A DNA stretch of 37,216 bases from an uncultured Lachnospiraceae bacterium (lineage in GTDB: Bacteria; Bacillota; Clostridia; Lachnospirales; Lachnospiraceae): assembly GCA_947626365.1 (NCBI GenBank), contig CANQRW010000031.1:1-37216 (forward strand), written 5' to 3'. The notes below the pieces were generated by a model. The model searched no databases, was not told the origin of the DNA, and worked only from the letters and a program-made list of their open reading frames with translations. Both the position numbers and the translations under genes were made by a program. Below are positions 32,300 through 37,216 of the stretch, one piece after another (the first letter of the stretch is position 1; every line of letters starts with the position of its first letter).

Positions 32300-33025
32300 A
32301 TGCGGATCGCGATCTGCGATGACGACCCGAGAGAGCAGGAACAATTTGAAGAGGCGCTGCGGGGGTGGGATCCGACGCGGAATGCGGAGAAATATCTGGA
32401 TGGGGCATCTCTGCTTGAGGCGGCTGCAAGACGGCCCTATTTTGATATTGTTTTTCTGGACATCTACATGCCGGGAGAGAACGGCATCGATATTGCAAAG
32501 GCGCTTCGGGAGATATCCCCGGAGACAGGAATCGCGTTTGTCACGACCAGCGTGGAGCATGCGGTGGATGCCTTTTCTCTGCAGGCGCTGCATTATCTGG
32601 TAAAACCGGTGACGACGGAAGGCGTGGTGGAAGCGTTTCGGAGGCTGACAGGCCTTCGTTTAAGGCAGAAAGCGAGGGTATCGTTTACGGTGGGTTCCGA
32701 CCGGTATACGGTGTTCCTGGATCAGATCTGCCTTCTGGAGAATGACAATCATGCCGTAAATATTTCCCTGTCCGACGGGAGGCGCCTGAAGGTCTGGATG
32801 TCTTTCCGGGAACTGGAACAAAAGCTGGACGGAAGTTTTCTAAAGATTAACCGTGGAATTGTTGTTAATATGGACTATATTGTGCAGATGGGAACAGATA
32901 CCTGCACTCTGCAGAACGGGAACCGGCTGCCCATTGCCGTGCGGCAGCGCGCCGCGATCCGCGCGGCCTATGATAATTATGTGTTTGACCGGCTTTCCCG
33001 GCGGAAAGATTTCGATGGAGGTTAA
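32300..33025 (+). CDS. LytTR-family response regulator (AgrA/BtsR-like)
   Basis: A 241-residue response regulator. The receiver domain has the acidic cluster DDD at 7-9, phospho-acceptor Asp54 in FLDIYMP and the conserved Lys in YLVKPV. The C-terminal LytTR DNA-binding domain (about 140-235) contains FLKINRGIVVNMDYI. AGGAGG seven bases upstream of the ATG. The kinase gene follows after three bases, and a CstA-type transporter lies beyond it, as in BtsSR-BtsT systems that sense pyruvate or nutrients, though the real signal is unknown. Confidence 0.93.
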   Translation: MRIAICDDDPREQEQFEEALRGWDPTRNAEKYLDGASLLEAAARRPYFDIVFLDIYMPGENGIDIAKALREISPETGIAFVTTSVEHAVDAFSLQALHYLVKPVTTEGVVEAFRRLTGLRLRQKARVSFTVGSDRYTVFLDQICLLENDNHAVNISLSDGRRLKVWMSFRELEQKLDGSFLKINRGIVVNMDYIVQMGTDTCTLQNGNRLPIAVRQRAAIRAAYDNYVFDRLSRRKDFDGG

Positions 33026-33028
33026 ATC

Positions 33029-34402
33029 ATGGCGGCGTTTGCGCAGAATGCTCTGGGATTTTTCGTACAGCTTTTTCCCTGTGCCCTGATGATTTTTTTG
33101 CCGTTTCCCCAGGAGGATTACCGCTTTCGGCCCAGGCAGATATTTGTCTGGATGACGATTGTTTCTGTGCTTCTTGCGGTATTGTTCTCCGCTGTGCTGT
33201 GTATGCGGGACATGGGCATGTATCCCAAGCATATCGTTATATCTAACCCGTTTATGTTTGCCGCCATACTGCTTATACTGGCGGCTTACATCTGGCTGGT
33301 GCGGGAAACGCTGATGAAAAAGCTTCTGGTATTTTTCATCGTGGTGTTCTATGGGGTGACAGAGTTTGTGCTGGTCAATGCAATCTATGCTGTCTGGAAT
33401 CCCGGCGTTCCGGACACTACGGCGTACCCATATACCGGAGATTTTCTGCTGCTGTATGCCGGCACGACTGCCCTGCTGATGCCATTGGTGCTGGCAGCGG
33501 TGATACGGCCGCTGAAAGAATATATTCAAAAGATTGAGCCCCGGAATATGCAGCGGGAGTTTTTCATCACCATATTTTCCACGCTGGTGTATTTTATCAT
33601 GACGATTTACTGCGAAACGATCATCGGAAAAGCGGGATATCTCTGGTATTTTCTGCTGCCGATGCTGTTTTTGACGCTGAATCAGATATTGATTTACTGG
33701 CTGCTCTTTCGGGAATCGGTGCGGCGCAGGCTGGACAGCGAACGCCAGCAGGCCATGGAGATCCGGCAGTTTCAATATGAGAAGATTGTCGGCGATATGG
33801 AGAATACCCGGCGGATGCGCCATGACCTGCGTCATCATTACAATTCTCTGAACGATATGCTTGACCGAGGCCGGCTGAGTGAGATGAAAGAGTATCTTTC
33901 CGAGGTGATCGACACGACCGTCAGGCGGGACAATGAAGTGTATTGCAGGAATATGACGGTCAACGGGCTGCTGCAGTATTATATCGGCATTGCCAGGGAC
34001 GAAGATATCCGCTGTGTGGTCCGCGCCGAGTGCGGAGAGCCGGCCATAGAGCCCGCGGATTTGACGGTACTGTTTGGCAACGCCATGGAAAATGCCATTA
34101 ACGCATGCAAAAAATGTCCGGAAAACCGATGGATCGATGTACAGGTGGGCACGGTGCAGGGGTCCCTTGCCATTGAAATATCCAATTCCTGCAAAGGGGT
34201 GCGTCTCAGCCGCTATTTTCAAAGTTCAGATGGTTTTTCCCCGGCGGAGGCGTTTGTGAGCGAAGGGACAGGAGGCGGGTACGGTCTTCGCAGCATAGCC
34301 CACACCGCCCAGAAGTACGGCGGCAGCGCCGGGTTCCGCTTCAACGCTGAAAAAGAAATGTTTACGGCAAGGATCCGGCTGAATATGCCTACGGATGTGT
34401 AG
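33029..34402 (+). CDS. AgrC-like sensor histidine kinase (GHKL)
   Basis: A 457-residue kinase. Six or so N-terminal membrane helices (to about residue 210) form the sensor, followed by a short coiled coil. The H-box RRMRHDLRHHYNSL has phospho-acceptor His265, and the ATPase domain has the N-box NAMENAINAC and the GGGYGLRSI glycine loop. This is the layout of AgrC and other LytTR partners. GGAGG at 33017 marks the start. It is read with the response regulator and possibly with the following transporter gene. Confidence 0.93.
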   Translation: MAAFAQNALGFFVQLFPCALMIFLPFPQEDYRFRPRQIFVWMTIVSVLLAVLFSAVLCMRDMGMYPKHIVISNPFMFAAILLILAAYIWLVRETLMKKLLVFFIVVFYGVTEFVLVNAIYAVWNPGVPDTTAYPYTGDFLLLYAGTTALLMPLVLAAVIRPLKEYIQKIEPRNMQREFFITIFSTLVYFIMTIYCETIIGKAGYLWYFLLPMLFLTLNQILIYWLLFRESVRRRLDSERQQAMEIRQFQYEKIVGDMENTRRMRHDLRHHYNSLNDMLDRGRLSEMKEYLSEVIDTTVRRDNEVYCRNMTVNGLLQYYIGIARDEDIRCVVRAECGEPAIEPADLTVLFGNAMENAINACKKCPENRWIDVQVGTVQGSLAIEISNSCKGVRLSRYFQSSDGFSPAEAFVSEGTGGGYGLRSIAHTAQKYGGSAGFRFNAEKEMFTARIRLNMPTDV

Positions 34403-34447
34403 GACGGCGCCGGATTTAGGGAATCTATAAATAATTATGGGCAGAAA

Positions 34448-34470
34448 GCGCCCGGGATTTAAATGGGCGC
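34448..34470 (+). promoter_or_regulatory. hairpin in the kinase-cstA gap
   Basis: GCGCCC (34448-34453) and GGGCGC (34465-34470) form a perfect 6-bp stem with an 11-base loop in the 120-base gap. There is no T tract. It could be an mRNA-processing or stability element separating the two-component part from cstA. Confidence 0.4.
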
Positions 34471-34522
34471 GGTATGCGATATGAGAATGATAAAAATACA
34501 GCCTGGAGAGGAGTGACATTGT

Positions 34523-35956
34523 ATGATTACATTTTTGATTGGTCTTGCGATTCTTTTTGTCGGAGGCGCTTTGTATGGAAAGGTGTGCGAAAAGATTTTC
34601 GGGCCGGACGACCGGCAGACGCCGGCAGTGCGCATGAACGACGGCATGGATTTCGTGCCGATGAAAAAGTGGAAGAATTCCCTGATTCAGCTTTTGAACA
34701 TTGCCGGGACAGGGCCTATTTTCGGACCGATTCAGGGAATCCTGTTCGGACCTGTCGCCTTTCTGACCATACCCATCGGCTGTGTCCTGGCCGGTGCCTT
34801 CCATGACTATATGTGCGGCATGATCTCCGTGCGCAGCGACGGCGCGCAGATGCCGGTTCTCATACGGAAGTACCTGGGAAACCGTACGTATCCGGTTTAT
34901 AATGTATTCGTATGTCTTCTGATGCTGCTTGTGGGAACGGTGTTCATCTATACGCCCGGCGATCTGTTCATTACGCAGATCCTGGGGATGGACAGCGGCA
35001 TCGCCAACTCTGTGGTCTGGCTGGTGTACGGCGCGATCTTTGTGTACTACGTGATCGCGACCCTGTTTCCCATTGACAAGATCATCGGCAAGGTCTATCC
35101 GGTCTTCGGGCTGCTGCTGATCCTGTCGGCCATCGGCGTGTTTGTCGGCATTTTCGCAAAGGGCTATTCCCTTGACAATATATGGACGACGGGAGTTGTG
35201 GGCGTTCATCCCCAGGGGCTCCATTTTATACCGGTATTCTTCGTGACGGTTGCCTGCGGGATCGTGTCCGGTTTCCATTCCACACAGGCCACTCTTATCT
35301 CCCGCACCATGGGGCATGAGAAAGAGGGCCGCATGACCTTCTACAATATGATGATCGCCGAGGGCCTGATCGCCATGATATGGGCGGCCGCCACCATGGG
35401 CGTGATGAAGCTGGGACTGGCTACGGCAGAGACAAGCACTACCAACGTAGTGGGAATTATCGCCAGGAATCTTCTGGGCAGCGTGGGCGGCGTGATCGCG
35501 ATCATAGGGATCATCGTGCTCCCCATCACCTCCGGCGATACGGCTCTTCGCTCCCTCCGGCTGATCGTTTCGGACGCCCTGAAGATCGACCAGTCGAAGA
35601 AAAGAAACCGTCTGGGAGTTTCCCTGGTGATCTTCGCCATCGTGGCGGCGGTTCTGGTGTTCGCGAAGATGAACGCGGGAGGATTCAACGTGCTCTGGCG
35701 GTATTTCGCCTGGGCGAATCAGACCATCGCTGTGTTCGCTTTCGCCATGATCACGGTTTACATGATGGGGAACCGGCAGCCCTTTGGCATGGCGCTGGTT
35801 CCGGGCATGTTCTATATGTTTATCATATCCAGCTTTATTTTAAACGCGTCCATCGGGTTCCGCCTGTCCTGGCCGGTCAGCTACGCAGTCGCCGGAATTC
35901 TCACGGCGGTCTACGCGGCGGCGGTGGTACGCCGTGGCAGAAAAAGCGGGTCATGA
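34523..35956 (+). CDS. cstA: CstA-family (carbon starvation/BtsT-type) transporter
   Basis: A 477-residue polytopic membrane protein of the CstA family. The N-terminal YGKVCEKIFGPDDRQTPAVRMNDGMDFVPM, the RNxxxGPxFG-like IAGTGPIFGPIQGILFGP segment, the HDYMCGMISVR loop and the FHSTQATLISRTM motif identify it. Relatives take up peptides (CstA) or pyruvate (BtsT). It is shorter than E. coli CstA (about 700) but normal for the short form found in Firmicutes. AGGAG nine bases upstream of the ATG. It lies downstream of a LytTR two-component pair, as btsT does in E. coli. Confidence 0.93.
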   Translation: MITFLIGLAILFVGGALYGKVCEKIFGPDDRQTPAVRMNDGMDFVPMKKWKNSLIQLLNIAGTGPIFGPIQGILFGPVAFLTIPIGCVLAGAFHDYMCGMISVRSDGAQMPVLIRKYLGNRTYPVYNVFVCLLMLLVGTVFIYTPGDLFITQILGMDSGIANSVVWLVYGAIFVYYVIATLFPIDKIIGKVYPVFGLLLILSAIGVFVGIFAKGYSLDNIWTTGVVGVHPQGLHFIPVFFVTVACGIVSGFHSTQATLISRTMGHEKEGRMTFYNMMIAEGLIAMIWAAATMGVMKLGLATAETSTTNVVGIIARNLLGSVGGVIAIIGIIVLPITSGDTALRSLRLIVSDALKIDQSKKRNRLGVSLVIFAIVAAVLVFAKMNAGGFNVLWRYFAWANQTIAVFAFAMITVYMMGNRQPFGMALVPGMFYMFIISSFILNASIGFRLSWPVSYAVAGILTAVYAAAVVRRGRKSGS

Positions 35957-35988
35957 TGCGCAGGATCAGAAAAATCCCGCTGCTTTTT
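35941..35988 (+). terminator. terminator of cstA
   Basis: AAAAAGCGGG, at the gene end, pairs with CCCGC(TG)CTTTTT, ending in five T. The stop codon lies inside the loop. Confidence 0.65.
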
Positions 35989-36001
35989 GCATACTGACGT
36001 A

Positions 36002-36042
36002 ATAAGAGGTATACGAACGCAGGATGTTCGTATACCTCTTAT
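36002..36042. repeat. 17-bp perfect inverted repeat
   Basis: ATAAGAGGTATACGAAC (36002-36018) and its exact complement (36026-36042) with a 7-base loop sit 5 bases before the 3' end of the minus-strand tRNA-Val. No strong T run on either strand (only CTTATT on the minus side). A terminator for the tRNA is likely. Confidence 0.75.
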
Positions 36043-36046
36043 CTAG

Positions 36047-36119
36047 TGGAGACGACAGGACTCGAACCTGCGACCCTCTACACGTCAAGCAGATGCTCTC
36101 CCAGCTGAGCTACATCTCC
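36047..36119 (-). tRNA. tRNA-Val (GAC)
   Basis: Minus-strand cloverleaf of 73 bases. Acceptor GGAGATG pairs with CGTCTCC, anticodon stem TCTGC/GTAGA, loop TTGACGT with anticodon GAC, and T loop TTCGAGT. CCA is not encoded. Confidence 0.93.
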
Positions 36120-36128
36120 AACGACACT

Positions 36129-36157
36129 ATTATAAGCGATAAGGTGATTTTTTGCAA
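36129..36157 (-). promoter_or_regulatory. promoter of tRNA-Val
   Basis: Minus strand TTGCAA (36157-36152), 17 bases, TATAAT (36134-36129), ten bases ahead of the tRNA. Confidence 0.75.
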
Positions 36158-36180
36158 CAGGAATTTACGCTGCCGGCGAA

Positions 36181-36214
36181 ATATCTTCACGATATCTTCA
36201 CTAAATATCTTCAC
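36181..36214 (-). repeat. three direct repeats ATATCTTCAC upstream of the tRNA-Val promoter
   Basis: ATATCTTCAC occurs at 36181, 36192 and 36205 (GTGAAGATAT on the minus strand), 11 and 13 bases apart. They lie 24-60 bases upstream of the tRNA-Val -35 box, the location of UP or activator sites. Confidence 0.55.
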
Positions 36215-36292
36215 GTATCTTTGCGAATGTCTTTCCATATCCTTCGATTTCCTGCGAAAAAGGGTTCTGCGGCCCGAGTCGGGAGACGGAAC

Positions 36293-37090
36293 TTAAAGGG
36301 GGAGAAATTCCGGCCTGCGCCCGTGATATACGGTGTAATAGCGGAACCCGCATTCCTTCAGAAGCTCTGCCGTCCGGTCAAATTCATATCCCAGATAATC
36401 AGGAGTGTGGGCGTCGGAGCCGACGGTCAGAAGTTCGCCGCCCAGCGCGCGGTACCGGCGCAGGATGTCTTCGCAGGGATTGGGCTGGCCCAGCCCATAG
36501 CGGAAGCCGCCGGTGTTGCATTCCAGGGCCCTGCCCTTCTCAATCAGAGTTTTAAGGAGCGGCGAGATATAATCCATATAGTCCGCGGCGCAGTATTCCC
36601 GGCCCTTTGAGGGGCAGTAGCGCACCATGTAGTCCAGGTGGCCGCAGGAGTCGAAACAGTCCAGCGTTCGGACCATCTCAAGGGATACCTGGAAGAAACG
36701 TTCCAGGGCTTCTTTTTCGGTACGGCCTTCATAGAAAGAAGGCAGATAGGGGTCCTGTCCATCGATGAAATGGCAGGAGCCTATGATAAAATCAAGATCA
36801 CAGGTATTCACGAGTTCATTCAGATATCCGGCGATATGGCCCTGGAGGCCCAGCTCCACGCCGATCTCCAGACGGATCTGATTCCGGTACTGTTCCCGAA
36901 GCTCTCTCATGGTCTGTAAATATGCGGGAAAATCCAGATTGAAATCGCAGTCGGAGTTTACGTCATAATCATGGTGGTCAGTGACACAGATACGACCCAT
37001 GCCCAGGGCGATGGCCCGCTCAATCTGCCGCGCGGGAGGCGTGTCGCTGTCGCCGGAAAAATCGGTGTGAATATGAAAATCACAGAGCAT
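36293..37090 (-). CDS. PHP-domain histidinol-phosphatase-like phosphatase
   Basis: A 265-residue PHP-domain hydrolase. Metal ligands appear in CDFHIHTDFSGDSD, TDHHDYD, a central GVELG Glu, GSCHF, CGHLDY and the final GSDAH, the complete set for the trinuclear site of HisJ/HisK-type enzymes. It probably dephosphorylates histidinol phosphate, the step before histidinol dehydrogenase, but no other his genes are nearby and the HisJ family has other substrates. GGGAG five bases ahead of ATG 37090. No promoter is clear in 37091-37216. Confidence 0.9.
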   Translation of the reverse strand: MLCDFHIHTDFSGDSDTPPARQIERAIALGMGRICVTDHHDYDVNSDCDFNLDFPAYLQTMRELREQYRNQIRLEIGVELGLQGHIAGYLNELVNTCDLDFIIGSCHFIDGQDPYLPSFYEGRTEKEALERFFQVSLEMVRTLDCFDSCGHLDYMVRYCPSKGREYCAADYMDYISPLLKTLIEKGRALECNTGGFRYGLGQPNPCEDILRRYRALGGELLTVGSDAHTPDYLGYEFDRTAELLKECGFRYYTVYHGRRPEFLPL

Positions 37091-37216
37091 AAAAACTCCC
37101 TTCTGTTATGAAGTGACTTTTGTCAAGAGGTAAATTTGTATTTCACAAACTTTTTTCTTCCCCTGACAAGTCTCATATTTTTGTCGTCTGACAGCGCCGG
37201 AAAAGGGCTCTGATTT

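Noticed and set aside
36024-36296. Plus-strand frame over tRNA-Val
   Set aside because: It reads through the antisense of a complete tRNA and intergenic DNA with no ribosome site.

Overview
The window looks like a chromosomal segment of a gut-type Lachnospiraceae (Clostridia) bacterium of medium GC. The basis is the strong GGAGG-type ribosome binding sites, Gram-positive lipoproteins with short LxxC lipoboxes, an S-layer-homology protein, an FMN riboswitch in front of ribU, AgrC/AgrA-like and CstA genes, and Firmicutes-style tRNAs. The assignment is inferred from gene content only. I saw no phage, transposase, plasmid or CRISPR signal.

Layout. 1-627: tRNA cluster (5'-damaged Asn, then Glu, CAU-anticodon Ile2/Met, Asp, Arg) closed by a terminator and followed by a 29-bp direct repeat. 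811-4737: AEC-type transporter, AbgB-like M20 amidohydrolase and MATE exporter. 4781-5180: small orphan metal-binding HMA protein behind a promoter that overlaps an ArsR/SmtB-type operator. 5321-7689: lipoprotein sugar-binding protein whose signal peptide is split from its mature frame at a run of nine G, plus an SGNH esterase. 7745-10893 (minus strand): operon of two alpha/beta-hydrolases and an ATP-grasp ligase, with both intergenic gaps filled by GC-rich tandem repeats. 10936-13739: metallo-beta-lactamase-fold enzyme, cupin and MscS channel with a repetitive acidic N-terminus. 13748-17125: FMN riboswitch, ribU and a GH3 glycosidase. 17281-22263: SLH protein, membrane-fusion protein, MacB-like ATPase and permease; then an M19 dipeptidase. 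23551-31143: TrpXYZ-like (COG2984/4120/1101-type) ABC importer, a lipoprotein flavoprotein that is unusually short, then MBOAT acyltransferase and SGNH protein (polysaccharide O-acylation pair). 31236-35988: GT51 transglycosylase, LytTR response regulator, GHKL kinase and CstA-type transporter. 36002-37090 (minus strand): tRNA-Val with its own promoter and a PHP-domain phosphatase.

How the parts work together. Several units deal with the cell surface: MBOAT/SGNH acylation, GT51 glycan polymerisation, MacAB-type export and extracytoplasmic lipoproteins. Others feed the cell: peptide, folate-fragment, sugar and riboflavin uptake and xylan-type oligosaccharide cleavage. The LytTR/kinase/CstA trio resembles the E. 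coli BtsSR-BtsT arrangement. The points most worth a second look are the poly-G split of the binding lipoprotein, the repeat-bearing ATP-grasp/double-esterase operon, the internally shortened lipoprotein flavoprotein linked to a TrpXYZ-like importer, and the SGNH protein with an ILEI/FAM3-like C-terminal domain.
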